A DNA stretch of 64,000 nt from Komagataeibacter diospyri (GCF_006538165.1 NZ_BDLU01000065.1:57144-121143); one strand, 5' to 3'. Counted from the stretch's first letter, positions 25,647 to 34,120 are shown. Notes: generated from the sequence alone by a model not told the origin. Translations and numbers: made by a program.

Positions 25647-27860
25647 CTATACCTGCTCAACAAATGTATCGATCACCCGCTTGGGGCCTGCTTTTTCAAA
25701 CGCGACTTCCAGCCGGTTTCCCTCGACCGAGGTAATCGTGCCGTAGCCGAATTTCTGGTGGAATACACGCACTCCCACCTTCATGCCCGAAGCCTTGGAC
25801 GTGGAAGGTGTGACATCATGCACCCGCCGGGACGCCACCAGCGGGAAAGGCGTGCTGCCAAACACGGCAGGACGGCCAAGGAAGCTGCGCCGGCTGTTGG
25901 ATGTATCGCCGCGTGTCTCGGTGTGCTCGGCGGGGAGTTCCTCGACAAAGCGGCTGGGAATGGCGGACTGCCAGTTGCCGTATATGCGGCGGTTGGCGGC
26001 GTGGCTGATAATCGCCAGCTTGCGCGCGCGCGTAATGCCCACATAGGCAAGGCGGCGTTCTTCCTCCAGCCCCTTCAGCCCACCTTCATCCAGCGTGCGC
26101 TGGGACGGGAAGACACCTTCCTCCCACCCCGGCAGGAACACGGTGTCGAATTCCAGCCCTTTGGCGCCATGCAGCGTCATGATGCTCATGCTGTCTTCAC
26201 CCGCCCTGTCCTCGGTATCCATGACGAGGGCGACGTGTTCAAGAAAGCCGCCAAGGTTTTCATAATCCGCCAGCGAGCGCACCAGTTCCTTCAGGTTTTC
26301 CAGCCGTCCGGGCGCGTCGGGGGATTTGTCGGCTTTCCACATGTCGATATACCCACTCTCCTCCAGCAGGTGGTCGATGGCGACGACATGCCCTTCGCGT
26401 CCCAGCATGTCGCGTGTGGTGCCCAGCGTATGCATGAGGGCGGCAAGCTGTTCCTTCGCCCGGCCCTTGATGTCGCCCGTGCCCAGCATTTCCAGCACGG
26501 CAGCGGTCAGCGGGATCTGGCGTTCACGGGCGTGCATGTGCATTTTCTGCAGGCCCGTGGCGCCCACGCCCCGGCGCGGCACGTTGATGATGCGTTCAAA
26601 CGCAAGATCGTCGGATGGCTGGTTGACCACGCGCATATAGGCGATGGCATCGCGGATTTCGGCGCGTTCGTAAAAGCGCAGGCCGCCGACCACGCGATAG
26701 GGTAATCCAAGGGTAATCAGCCGTTCTTCAAACGCGCGGGTCTGGAAACCGGCGCGGACAAGGATGGCGATTTCGCTCATCGTGTGGCCATCGGCGCGCA
26801 GGCGTTCGATCTCGGTGCCGACCATGCGGGCTTCGTCATCCGAATCCTGCACGGAAATGACGCGCACCTTCTCGCCTTCCGCATCCTCGCGGCCGGGGTG
26901 CAGGGTCTTGCCCAGACGTTCCTCGTTATGCGCGATCAGGCCCGACGCGGCAGCCAGGATCTGTCGGGTGGAGCGGTAATTGCGTTCCAGCCGCACGACC
27001 TTCGCACCGGGGAAGTCACGTTCGAAGCGCAGGATGTTTTCCACTTCCGCCCCGCGCCAGGAATAGATCGACTGGTCATCATCTCCCACGCAGCAGATGT
27101 TCGACGGCTGGTCTGACCGGTGCGCCAGCAGCCGCAGCCACAGGTACTGGATGGTGTTGGTGTCCTGATATTCGTCCACCAGGATGTAGCGGAAGAAACG
27201 GTGATACTGCGCCAGTACATCGGGGTGTTTGCGCAGGATTTCCGTCATGTGCAGCATGAGGTCGCCAAAGTCGCACGCGTTCAGCTGCCGCAGCCGGGAC
27301 TGGTAATCCGTATAGATCTCGGCACAGCGCCCATTGGCGAAATCCGTGTCCTCGGCCGCCGTGATGGCATCGGGCACCAGCCCGCGGTCCTTCCACCGTT
27401 GGATCACGCCCATGATGGCCGGGGGTGGCCAGCGCTTGGTGTCGATGCGGTAGGGTTCAAGTACCTGTTTGAGCAGGCGCAGCTGGTCATCGGTATCAAG
27501 AATGGTGAAACTGCTGGTAAGTCCCACATATTCCGCATGGCGGCGCAGCATGCGCGCGCACAGGGCGTGGAACGTGCCCAGCCACAGCCCTTCCGCCGGT
27601 TCACCCAGCAGCGCGCTGACACGTTCGCGCATTTCGCGCGCGGCCTTGTTGGTAAAGGTTACGGCAAGGATCTGGTTGGGCCGTGCGCGGCCCGACAGCA
27701 GGATATGCGCGAACCGCGTGGTCAGCACCCGCGTCTTGCCCGTGCCCGCGCCGGCGAGCACCAGCAGCGGGCCATCCGTGGTTTCAATCGCGGCCCGCTG
27801 TTCGGGATTGAGGCGGTTCAGGTAATCCGGCACGCGGCCGGTGGGGATAAGGCTGTCCAT
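25647..27860 (-). CDS. uvrD: UvrD/PcrA-family superfamily 1 DNA helicase
   Basis: A 737-residue SF1A helicase that unwinds DNA 3' to 5' in excision and mismatch repair. Motifs in order: Q-motif LNPEQRAAIE, Walker A LAGAGTGKTRVLTTR, TFTNKAAREMRERV, LVDEYQDTNTIQYLW (motif II), VGDDDQSIYSWRGAEV (III), LERNYRSTRQIL (IV), MTLHGAKGLEFDTVFLPGWE (V) and RRLAYVGITRARK (VI). The C-terminal KVGVRVFHQKFGYGTI region resembles the UvrD/PcrA tail that contacts RNA polymerase. Confidence 0.95.
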   Translation of the reverse strand: MDSLIPTGRVPDYLNRLNPEQRAAIETTDGPLLVLAGAGTGKTRVLTTRFAHILLSGRARPNQILAVTFTNKAAREMRERVSALLGEPAEGLWLGTFHALCARMLRRHAEYVGLTSSFTILDTDDQLRLLKQVLEPYRIDTKRWPPPAIMGVIQRWKDRGLVPDAITAAEDTDFANGRCAEIYTDYQSRLRQLNACDFGDLMLHMTEILRKHPDVLAQYHRFFRYILVDEYQDTNTIQYLWLRLLAHRSDQPSNICCVGDDDQSIYSWRGAEVENILRFERDFPGAKVVRLERNYRSTRQILAAASGLIAHNEERLGKTLHPGREDAEGEKVRVISVQDSDDEARMVGTEIERLRADGHTMSEIAILVRAGFQTRAFEERLITLGLPYRVVGGLRFYERAEIRDAIAYMRVVNQPSDDLAFERIINVPRRGVGATGLQKMHMHARERQIPLTAAVLEMLGTGDIKGRAKEQLAALMHTLGTTRDMLGREGHVVAIDHLLEESGYIDMWKADKSPDAPGRLENLKELVRSLADYENLGGFLEHVALVMDTEDRAGEDSMSIMTLHGAKGLEFDTVFLPGWEEGVFPSQRTLDEGGLKGLEEERRLAYVGITRARKLAIISHAANRRIYGNWQSAIPSRFVEELPAEHTETRGDTSNSRRSFLGRPAVFGSTPFPLVASRRVHDVTPSTSKASGMKVGVRVFHQKFGYGTITSVEGNRLEVAFEKAGPKRVIDTFVEQV

Positions 27861-27946
27861 GACATTATGTTCTATAGCAATCCCGTCGCCGGGTAACCAA
27901 TGCTATCAATCATGATGTGGGGAAATGCGGTGGGGGACAGGACAGC

Positions 27947-28624
27947 ATGAATACGGGCAGGGGAACGGGACCAGGTGGCCACCGGGCGCGCATGCGCAGG
28001 CGTATCCGCACGGCGGGCGCGCATTCTCTGGCTGATTATGAACTGCTGGAGGTTCTTCTGTTTGCGGCTGTGCCACGGCGCGATACCAAGCCGCAGGCCA
28101 AGGCGCTTGTAGCCGGTTTTGGCAGTCTTGAAGCCGTGCTGGACGCCAGCCCGGCTGCCTTGCGCGCGGCGGGGCTGGGACCGCGCGGGGTGGCGGTGCT
28201 GGGTTGTCCGGCACAGGTTGCGCGGCGTCTGGCCCATCCTGACCTGCGCGGACAGGTGATTTTCGCGGACATGGCGGCGGTGCTGGCCTATTGTGACCGG
28301 CTGCCCGCGCATGATCCCGACGGGTGGCGGCTGTTCCATCTTGATTCCGTGCGGCACGTACTGGCCGATGAAGCAGTCGGCACTGCCCCGCCGGCTGATA
28401 TGTGCCGCGCCGTGCTCTCGCGCGCGCTGGAACTGCATGCCGTATCGCTTGTCGCGGTCAGGGACATGGGGCAGCAGACACCGCCTGACGGGGGAAGTGC
28501 CGCCGACCTGCGGTTTGCCCGCATGCTGCATACCCATGCCCGCCTGCTGGGGCTGGTCATGCACGACTGCGTGGTGCGCGGCGGCGGAACATGCGTCAGC
28601 ATGCGGGCGATGTTGCCGGAATAG
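27947..28624 (+). CDS. RadC-family paralogue with destroyed JAMM metal motif
   Basis: A 225-residue RadC homologue. The N-terminal part is canonical: HRARMRRRIRTAGAHSLADY then ELLEVLLFAAVPRRDTKPQA. The C-terminal JAMM domain keeps the fold pattern (FHLDSVRHVLADE, RALELHAVSLVAV) but the HNHPSGDPTPS metal motif is replaced by VRDMGQQTPPDGGS, and the HDHVIVG histidine is changed (MHDCVVRG). It is probably not a metallopeptidase. ATG 27947 with GGGGGACAGGA upstream is preferred to GTG 27917. A phosphatase gene on the other strand separates it from the intact radC gene at 29389. Confidence 0.8.
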   Translation: MNTGRGTGPGGHRARMRRRIRTAGAHSLADYELLEVLLFAAVPRRDTKPQAKALVAGFGSLEAVLDASPAALRAAGLGPRGVAVLGCPAQVARRLAHPDLRGQVIFADMAAVLAYCDRLPAHDPDGWRLFHLDSVRHVLADEAVGTAPPADMCRAVLSRALELHAVSLVAVRDMGQQTPPDGGSAADLRFARMLHTHARLLGLVMHDCVVRGGGTCVSMRAMLPE

Positions 28625-28630
28625 ACGCGA

Positions 28631-29323
28631 TCAGGCGTGCGGATGGGCTTCGGCCGCGGCAAACTGCTGGCGGATGGCGTCCAGCAGTTCGGATGGCTGG
28701 CTGACCAGCGCATCGGCGCCAGCCTGCGTCAGTTCTTCCCGCGTGCCATATCCCCACAGCACGCCAAGGGCGCGGACGTGGTTGGCATGCGCACCGCTTA
28801 TGTCAAAGCGCCGGTCACCGATCATCAGCGCGTCTTCACGCCGGATGTCATGTTCACGCAGCACGGCTGCGATCAGTTCGGGCTTTTCCGCGCCGCTGTC
28901 ATCGGCGCGCGCGCCAGACAGACCATCGAAATACTGCACCAGGTTGCGCAGGTGCAGGATCTTGCGCGCAAGGTGGCGTGGCTTGGATGTCGCGACAAAC
29001 AGCCGCACCCCTTCTGCCGACAGGGTTTCAATCACGTTGCGCATGTGGTCAAAAACCGGGCTTTTGTGCATGCCTTCCGATTCGTAATGCTTGCGGTAAA
29101 GCGCCATCGCCTCCTGCACCCGGTCATCGCCATAATGGGCAAGGATATGGGCGATCAGTTCCTCCAGCGGGGGGCCGACCACCCATGTCAGGTCGACCGA
29201 CATGTCGGGCTCATGCCCAAGGTCGCGCAGTACGGCGTAAATGGACTCCACAATGCCATCGCGGGAACGGACGATGGTTCCGTCCAGGTCAAAAAGTACG
29301 GTATGGTTTTCATGAAACGGCAT
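28631..29323 (-). CDS. gph: HAD-family phosphatase, phosphoglycolate phosphatase-like
   Basis: A 230-residue HAD hydrolase of subfamily IA. Motif I is VLFDLDGTIVRSRDGI (nucleophile Asp and acid-base Asp), motif II VATSKPRHL, motif III Lys in GAEKPELI and motif IV MIGDRRFDISGA. An alpha-helical cap lies between motifs I and II (about residues 20-85). This fits phosphoglycolate phosphatase, which removes a by-product of DNA 3'-end repair, but HAD substrate prediction from sequence is weak. It is convergent with the degenerate radC, six bases apart. Confidence 0.8.
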   Translation of the reverse strand: MPFHENHTVLFDLDGTIVRSRDGIVESIYAVLRDLGHEPDMSVDLTWVVGPPLEELIAHILAHYGDDRVQEAMALYRKHYESEGMHKSPVFDHMRNVIETLSAEGVRLFVATSKPRHLARKILHLRNLVQYFDGLSGARADDSGAEKPELIAAVLREHDIRREDALMIGDRRFDISGAHANHVRALGVLWGYGTREELTQAGADALVSQPSELLDAIRQQFAAAEAHPHA

Positions 29324-29388
29324 GCAGGTTCATAACCTCCTTATTTTGATCCGCATCATGCACCATCGAGGCGGCATTTGTCCTGAAA

Positions 29389-30078
29389 TTGTTGGGAAAT
29401 CACCGTTTGCACGATCACACATCGCCCGAACCGGTCACGATTCCCCTTGGTGGCGGCGTCAGCCGGGCGGATGACCATGCTTTCCTGCAGCGCCTGATCC
29501 GCACGCTTGATCCATCCCATCCCGCGCCAGACCGGCTGGCGGCCAGTTTCCTTGCCCGATTTGGCTCGGCAGGCATGGCGCTGTCGGCGCATGTGGGGGG
29601 ACTGGATGAAGTAACGGGACGTGAAACCGTCCTGCCGCCCCTGCTGGCGGTGGTGCGGGAGGCGGCGCTGCGCCTGCACCGCGCCCGCGTGCGGCGCACG
29701 GACATACTGGCGGGGCATGCGGGGCTGGTGGCCTACCTGCAGGCCTGCATGGGCCATGAAGTGATCGAACAGTTCCGCGTGCTGTTCCTTGATGAACAGT
29801 TCCACCTTCTGGCCGATGAACTGATGGGCACCGGCACGGTCAACCATTCCCCGGTTTATCCGCGCGAAATCATGCGTCGTGCGCTGGCGCTGGGGGCAGA
29901 ACGTCTGGTGCTGGCGCATAATCACCCTGCCGGCCAGCCGGAACCCTCGCCTGCCGATATCGAAATGACCCTGCGTATCGCCCAGATCGGCAGGATCATG
30001 CAGGTCACGGTGCATGATCACATCATCGTGGGCAATGGCTGCACCCACAGCTTCCGCGAAGCGGGTCTGCTGGTCTAG
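29389..30078 (+). CDS. radC: RadC-family JAMM/MPN+ protein (intact motif)
   Basis: A RadC protein of about 229 residues with a complete JAMM motif: LVLAHNHPAGQPEPSPADIE, preceded by VLFLDEQFHLLADELMGTG and TVNHSPVYPREIMRRAL, and followed by VTVHDHIIVGNG. The N-terminal region (about residues 25-75) is divergent from ordinary RadC. The start is unclear: the frame is open from 29350 but has no ATG or GTG; TTG at 29389 or 29407 is the most likely start. The cellular role of RadC is unsettled; the old link to DNA repair is not well supported. Confidence 0.85.
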   Translation: MLGNHRLHDHTSPEPVTIPLGGGVSRADDHAFLQRLIRTLDPSHPAPDRLAASFLARFGSAGMALSAHVGGLDEVTGRETVLPPLLAVVREAALRLHRARVRRTDILAGHAGLVAYLQACMGHEVIEQFRVLFLDEQFHLLADELMGTGTVNHSPVYPREIMRRALALGAERLVLAHNHPAGQPEPSPADIEMTLRIAQIGRIMQVTVHDHIIVGNGCTHSFREAGLLV

Positions 30079-31221
30079 TTACGCATCATCCAACGGACGC
30101 GCCAGCGGGCCGAGGGCTGCTTCCACCCCAAATTCACCGGGCAACGCGCCCTTTGGGAACAGCACGTTCACATGCCCCATCTTGCGCCCGGGGCGGGCTG
30201 CCGCCTTGCCGTAATGGTGCGCCAGCAGGCCGGGTGCCGCCACGATTTCAGGCCACAGGGCCATGTCATCGGGACCGATCAGGTTTTTCATGACGGCGTC
30301 ACTGTGGCGGCTGGCGGATGGCAGCTTCAGGCCGGTCACGGCGCGGACATGCATCTCGAACTGGTCCACGGGACAGGCATTCATGGTCCAGTGGCCCGAA
30401 TTATGGGGCCGGGGCGCAATTTCGTTCACGCGCAGGCTGCCGTCACGGTCCACGAACATCTCGACCCCCAGCAGGCCAGTCAGATCCAGCGCCGTGGCAA
30501 TGCGGCGTGCAAGATCCCGCGCCCGTGCCGCAAGGTCGGGCGCGATTCGGGCCGGGGCAAGGCTTATGTCCAGAATGCCGTTGCGATGGCGGTTTTCCGT
30601 CACGTCAAAGGTCACGATATCCCCGCACGTATTACGGGCGACCATTACGCTGACTTCACAGGCGAACTGGACCATGCCCTCGGCCACCAGCGGGTGGGGG
30701 CGCAGGCTGTCGAATGCGGCGTCCAGTTCCGACGCATCATGGATGCGGGCCTGCCCCTTGCCGTCATAGCCAAGGCGCGTGGTCTTGAGGATGAAGGGGT
30801 AGCCCAGCGCTTCCGCCGCCTGGTCCAGGTCGGCGCGGGCATGCACGCCCCGCCACGGGGCCACCGGAATATCGTTTTCCGCCATGAAGGTCTTTTCGGC
30901 GATACGGTCCTGGCTCGTGCGCAGGATATGACCGGCGGGGTGCACCGGACGGATGCTGGACAGCAGGTCCAGCCCGTCGGCGCTGATATTCTCGAATTCA
31001 AATGTGATGACATCCACCGCGTCGGCAAAGCGGCGCAGGGCGTCATGGTCGTCATACCGGCCAAGGGTGATGGCATGCGCCACCTGTGCGGCTGGCCCGT
31101 CAGATTCGGTCGTCAGGATATGGGCGCGGTAGCCAAGGCGGGCGGCAGCAATGGCAGACATGCGGCCAAGCTGCCCACCGCCAACGATGCCCAGGACCGA
31201 ACCGGGGGCAAGCTGCGTCAT
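30079..31221 (-). CDS. purK: 5-(carboxyamino)imidazole ribonucleotide synthase
   Basis: A 380-residue ATP-grasp enzyme that makes N5-CAIR from AIR, bicarbonate and ATP. Seen: [61 protein letters not shown] and [15 protein letters not shown], all PurK landmarks. ATG 31221 overlaps the purE stop (ATGA), so purE and purK are translationally coupled, as usual. The stop lies just after radC on the other strand. Confidence 0.95.
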   Translation of the reverse strand: MTQLAPGSVLGIVGGGQLGRMSAIAAARLGYRAHILTTESDGPAAQVAHAITLGRYDDHDALRRFADAVDVITFEFENISADGLDLLSSIRPVHPAGHILRTSQDRIAEKTFMAENDIPVAPWRGVHARADLDQAAEALGYPFILKTTRLGYDGKGQARIHDASELDAAFDSLRPHPLVAEGMVQFACEVSVMVARNTCGDIVTFDVTENRHRNGILDISLAPARIAPDLAARARDLARRIATALDLTGLLGVEMFVDRDGSLRVNEIAPRPHNSGHWTMNACPVDQFEMHVRAVTGLKLPSASRHSDAVMKNLIGPDDMALWPEIVAAPGLLAHHYGKAAARPGRKMGHVNVLFPKGALPGEFGVEAALGPLARPLDDA

Positions 31222-31733
31222 TGCACCGGTTCCTGCGCCACGGCTTCCGTCTGTTTCGCCCGCCATGTCGCCAGTCGTGCGCCAAGGGCCGGGTCGGACA
31301 GGGCAAGGATGGACGCTGCCATCAGCGCCGCGTTGGTCGCCCCCGCCTTGCCAATTGCCAGCGTGCCCACGGGAATGCCGCCGGGCATCTGCACGATGGA
31401 CAGCAGGCTGTCCATCCCCTTCAGCGCATGTGATTCGACGGGAACGCCCAGCACCGGCAACGCCGTCCACGCAGCACACATGCCCGGCAGGTGTGCGGCC
31501 CCCCCGGCACCCGCGATAATGACCGACAGGCCACGTCCCTGCGCCGATTTTGCATATTCCGCCAGCCGGTCGGGCGTGCGGTGGGCGGAGACGATGCGCA
31601 CTTCATGCGCGATATCCAGTGTTTCCAGTACGGCGGTGGCATGGCGCATGGTTTCCCAGTCGGACTGGCTGCCCATGATCAGCCCCACGCGCGGGGATTT
31701 CGTGCCGGAGGACGGAAGGGGGGAAAGGCTCAC
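31218..31733 (-). CDS. purE: N5-carboxyaminoimidazole ribonucleotide mutase
   Basis: A 171-residue class I PurE that moves the carboxylate of N5-CAIR to carbon 4. Seen: [27 protein letters not shown] with the catalytic histidine, [16 protein letters not shown] and [17 protein letters not shown]. The start is GTG 31733 because no ATG precedes the conserved region. A poorly conserved tail of about 15 residues follows. Confidence 0.95.
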   Translation of the reverse strand: MSLSPLPSSGTKSPRVGLIMGSQSDWETMRHATAVLETLDIAHEVRIVSAHRTPDRLAEYAKSAQGRGLSVIIAGAGGAAHLPGMCAAWTALPVLGVPVESHALKGMDSLLSIVQMPGGIPVGTLAIGKAGATNAALMAASILALSDPALGARLATWRAKQTEAVAQEPVQ

Positions 31734-31757
31734 GATTGAAATACTCTCGTCAGGGAA

Positions 31758-31958
31758 TCAGGCGATACTGTCGGGGATCATGCGGCTTTCCAGCCACGTG
31801 ATTTCGTCCTTCAGCAGCAGCTTGCGCTTTTTCAGGCGCTGGAGCTGCAACTGGTCCGTCACCTGCTGGGCCATGCGGCTTATGACCGTATCAAGGTCGC
31901 GATGTTCGCTGCGCAGTTCGTGCAGCTTGCGAAGAAGGGTGTCCCGATCTGTCAGCAT
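31758..31958 (-). CDS. DUF465 (YdcH-type) small protein
   Basis: A 66-residue, highly charged helical protein. It contains LLRKLHELRSEHRDLDTVI and LQRLKKRKLLLKDEITWLE, matching the DUF465/YdcH pattern H-x2-LD-x2-I with the KKxKLxLKDxI block. The function of the family is unknown. It is divergent from a second, shorter DUF465-like gene at 32119. Confidence 0.8.
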   Translation of the reverse strand: MLTDRDTLLRKLHELRSEHRDLDTVISRMAQQVTDQLQLQRLKKRKLLLKDEITWLESRMIPDSIA

Positions 31959-32040
31959 GGCGGCTCATCTGTTAAGTGGACATGTCGTATCCTAAGCATA
32001 TCCGCCGCAAAAGGCGAAATGCCGGACACGATCCCCAGGT

Positions 32041-32068
32041 GCTGCAATTTTAGCATGGAAATTGCAGC
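32041..32068. promoter_or_regulatory. inverted repeat between two divergent DUF465 genes
   Basis: GCTGCAATTT, eight bases, AAATTGCAGC: a perfect 10-bp inverted repeat in the 160-base divergent gap. It could be an operator for a dimeric regulator serving both genes, or a hairpin in the + transcript. No T tract follows, so it is not a terminator. Confidence 0.45.
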
Positions 32069-32118
32069 ATCGTCTGGTCTAGCCTGATCGGGTTGCAGTA
32101 AAGACGCTGGAGGATTCC

Positions 32119-32289
32119 ATGTCGTACGAAGCACGTATCAACAGCCTTAAAACCCGTCATGCGCGGCTTGATGCCCGTATTTTCGATGAAGACCGCAGGC
32201 CCATGCCCGATGAGGGCGCGCTGCGGCGGCTCAAGCTTGAGAAACTTCGTGTGAAGGAGGAGATCGAGCGCCTGGCCCGGCTGGGCTGA
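32119..32289 (+). CDS. small DUF465-like protein
   Basis: A 56-residue frame from ATG 32119 to TGA 32287-32289, with GGAGG five bases before the start. The protein reads MSYEARINSLKTRHARLDAR, then a short linker, then LRRLKLEKLRVKEEIERLAR. It shares the HxxLDxxI and KLxxLxxKEEI pattern of DUF465 proteins, like its divergent neighbour. It is followed directly by a hairpin terminator. Function unknown. Confidence 0.8.
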   Translation: MSYEARINSLKTRHARLDARIFDEDRRPMPDEGALRRLKLEKLRVKEEIERLARLG

Positions 32290-32296
32290 TCCCATC

Positions 32297-32324
32297 CCCG
32301 CCGCCCGGCATGCCGGGCGGCGGG
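32297..32324. terminator. hairpin terminator between convergent genes
   Basis: CCCGCCGCCCGGCA followed directly by TGCCGGGCGGCGGG: a perfect 28-base palindrome that would fold as a GC-rich hairpin with a small loop. It lies between the + DUF465 gene and the - trcR gene. No T tract is seen on either side, so termination strength is uncertain. Confidence 0.6.
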
Positions 32325-32331
32325 ATGTGTG

Positions 32332-32919
32332 TCAGATGCCGTGTTCGCTGTCGTCATCAAGTTCCAGCGGCGGCGGTACGGCCTGGCCTTCGCGTGCCAG
32401 CCGTTCATTGGCGGCGGCCACCATGGCGTTCAGATCCGTCTGGCTGCACAGGCCCAGCGTCACCGGGTCACGTGGCTTGATGTTGGCGCTGTTCCAGTGC
32501 TGCTTGGTACGCACTTTCTCAATGGTGTCCTTGGTGGTGCCCAGCAGCTTGCTGGTCTGCTGTTCCGACAGCTGCGGGAAATTGCGCAGAATGAAGGCGA
32601 TCGCGTCCGGACGGTCATTACGCTTGGCCACCGGAGTATAGCGCGCGCCCTTGGACCGACGGTTGATCGGGTTTGCGGGCGGAAGTCCCTTGAGGCGTTC
32701 TTCGGGGTCCTTTTCGCAACGCGTAATTTCCGCCTGTGTCAGCTGGTGGTGGGCAATCGGGTCATAGCCCCGGATTCCCTGTGCCACTTCCCCGTCCGCG
32801 ATGGCCTGGACTTCAAGGGGATGCATTCCACAATATGCGGCAATCTGGGTAAAGGTCAGCGCCGTCTTTTCAATAAGCCACACGGCGGTTGCCTTGGGCA
32901 TTAAGGGCAGGGCAGTCAT
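32332..32919 (-). CDS. trcR: TrcR-like cell-cycle regulator (DUF1013)
   Basis: A 195-residue DUF1013 protein. It begins LPLMPKATAVWLIEKTALTF, continues FTQIAAYCGMHPLEVQAIAD and VAQGIRGYDPIAHHQLTQ, and has a central helix-turn-helix-like segment around LSEQQTSKLLGTTKDTIEKV, then SANIKPRDPVTLGLCSQTDL. The family is nearly universal in Alphaproteobacteria; TrcR of Caulobacter is a conserved cell-cycle transcription factor. It is transcribed alone, and an 18-bp palindrome lies just upstream of its start. Confidence 0.9.
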   Translation of the reverse strand: MTALPLMPKATAVWLIEKTALTFTQIAAYCGMHPLEVQAIADGEVAQGIRGYDPIAHHQLTQAEITRCEKDPEERLKGLPPANPINRRSKGARYTPVAKRNDRPDAIAFILRNFPQLSEQQTSKLLGTTKDTIEKVRTKQHWNSANIKPRDPVTLGLCSQTDLNAMVAAANERLAREGQAVPPPLELDDDSEHGI

Positions 32920-32933
32920 TCTCAGGTCCTACA

Positions 32934-32951
32934 GCGTGTGGCGCCACACGC
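32934..32951. promoter_or_regulatory. 18-bp perfect palindrome upstream of trcR
   Basis: GCGTGTGGCGCCACACGC is a perfect palindrome centred about 23 bases before the trcR start codon. A second shorter palindrome, CTGGCGCGCCAG, lies at 33011-33022. The position suits an operator or mRNA hairpin; autoregulation is only a guess. Confidence 0.4.
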
Positions 32952-33119
32952 AGGCACCTGAAATGGTGTTTGAAACAGCCCCCTGACAAAACGGGAACCG
33001 TGCGTACCTGCTGGCGCGCCAGAAACAGAAAACACTCGTGGAAGTGATATGACGGTTGCGGGTGGCAAAGGTCAAGACTTCAATCCACCCGCCCCGGATG
33101 TTTCCCATCAATAAAAACA

Positions 33120-33142
33120 GGGGCAGGCCCATGGCCTGCCCC
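33120..33142 (-). terminator. intrinsic terminator of hsp20
   Basis: On the minus strand GGGGCAGGCC, a three-base loop and GGCCTGCCCC are followed by TGTTTTTATTG. It lies 28 bases after the hsp20 stop. Confidence 0.8.
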
Positions 33143-33169
33143 CGCAGCAAATACGCTATGATCGCCCTT

Positions 33170-33703
33170 TTATGCGGCACAGCTTGCACGCTGTGAGGTC
33201 GCGGTGGCATCTGCCGCGATCGCCCCGGCCACCCCGTCGGTTGCGGCTTCGACCGGTGGGACGTTGTCGTCCGCCACGGCCTGACCGGAGGAAATGGGAA
33301 TGCGGCGCGGCTTCAGCGCCTCGGGCACGATCTGGCGCACTGCAATGCGCAGCAGGCCGTTGGTCAGGTCGGCCTTTTCCACCACGACATGGTCAGCCAG
33401 CACGAAACGGCGTTCAAACGCGCGTGTGGCGATGCCGCGATAGAGTATTTCCCTGCTGCCCTGCGTGGTGTCGCTGACGCGGCCGGACACGATCAGGGTA
33501 TTGTCCTGTACCGTCAGTTCAATGTCATCGGGACCAAAGCCCGCGACCGCCATTGTCAGCGTATACTGCGCGTCGGACAGTTTTTCGATGTTATAGGGGG
33601 GATAGGACGAACCGACCGGGTTCTGTGCCGCCGTATCGACAAGCTGGGCCAGACGGTCAAATCCTATGGCGCTGCGGAACAGCGGTGCGAAATCATAAGC
33701 CAT
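33170..33703 (-). CDS. Hsp20 small heat-shock protein (IbpA-like)
   Basis: A 177-residue small heat-shock protein. The N-terminal MAYDFAPLFRSAIGFDRLAQ and YPPYNIEKLSDAQYTLTMAV are IbpA-type. The alpha-crystallin domain runs to about residue 135 and includes TVQDNTLIVSG and RGIATRAFERRFVLADHV. C-terminal RRIPI is the I-x-I anchor. A long, alanine-rich tail ending CAA follows, longer than in most IbpA proteins. ATG 33703 has GGAGG nine bases upstream; that site is enclosed in a hairpin (see the leader feature). It is a holdase that keeps unfolded proteins soluble. Confidence 0.92.
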   Translation of the reverse strand: MAYDFAPLFRSAIGFDRLAQLVDTAAQNPVGSSYPPYNIEKLSDAQYTLTMAVAGFGPDDIELTVQDNTLIVSGRVSDTTQGSREILYRGIATRAFERRFVLADHVVVEKADLTNGLLRIAVRQIVPEALKPRRIPISSGQAVADDNVPPVEAATDGVAGAIAADATATSQRASCAA

Positions 33704-33760
33704 GTGAAACCTCCATGAAGCAAGGTCTGCTGTCATGCGGTTCCCCGATCGGGCGAACCG
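33704..33760 (-). promoter_or_regulatory. possible ROSE-like RNA thermometer in the hsp20 leader
   Basis: On the minus strand the ribosome site GGAGGT pairs with ACCTTGC just upstream (hairpin 33709-33726), leaving an unpaired G opposite the Shine-Dalgarno run. ROSE elements have this design, with a conserved UUGCU opposite the ribosome site; here the text is CTTGCTTC. A second, stronger stem-loop (CGGTTC with GAACCG, 33738-33760) precedes it, as in ROSE leaders. Identified by eye from sequence only. Confidence 0.5.
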
Positions 33761-33818
33761 CGATTTTGGGTGATGCGCACGGACCCGCCACGGGCGTCCG
33801 GCACATCCCAGACATGGG

Positions 33819-33852
33819 AATGCCCGGCCCCCTGTTCAAGGGACCGGGCATT
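33819..33852 (-). terminator. hairpin terminator after rpmE
   Basis: AATGCCCGG and CCGGGCATT form the outer stem, extended by CCCCT/AGGGA pairs around a GTTCA loop. It starts about 38 bases after the rpmE stop on the minus strand. No long T run is seen, so it may act partly as an mRNA 3'-end stabiliser. Confidence 0.55.
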
Positions 33853-33889
33853 GCCACAGACTTCAGACCTGATCGGGAGGAAGGGGCAA

Positions 33890-34120
33890 TCAGCCCTTCT
33901 TGCGCTGGCCCAGTGCGCCGAACTTCTTGTTGAATTTGGCGACCTGGCCCCCGGTGTCCATCATGCGCTGCACGCCGGTCCACGCCGGGTGGGACTTCGG
34001 ATCGATGTCCAGGCGCAGCGTATCGCCAGCCTTACCGTAGCACGAACGGGTCGTGTATTCGGTGCCATCGGTCATGATGACATTGATTTCGTGGTAGTCG
34101 GGGTGGATGCCGGATTTCAT
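33890..34120 (-). CDS. rpmE: 50S ribosomal protein L31, cysteine-poor type
   Basis: A 76-residue L31. It begins [20 protein letters not shown] and continues [20 protein letters not shown] then SHPAWTG, with the usual C-terminal VAKFNKKFG. The CxxC zinc ligands are missing; only one Cys (RSCYG) is present, as in most alphaproteobacterial L31. ATG 34120 is chosen because all family members start here, although the frame is open further upstream. Confidence 0.93.
   Translation of the reverse strand: MKSGIHPDYHEINVIMTDGTEYTTRSCYGKAGDTLRLDIDPKSHPAWTGVQRMMDTGGQVAKFNKKFGALGQRKKG

Noticed and set aside
24678..26705. Long + frame of 675 codons opposite the GNAT, prmA and uvrD genes
   Set aside because: Antisense shadow of genes with clear motifs; no ribosome site or recognisable domain.
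30172..31995. Long + frame of about 600 codons opposite purK and purE
   Set aside because: Antisense shadow; the - strand genes have full catalytic motifs.
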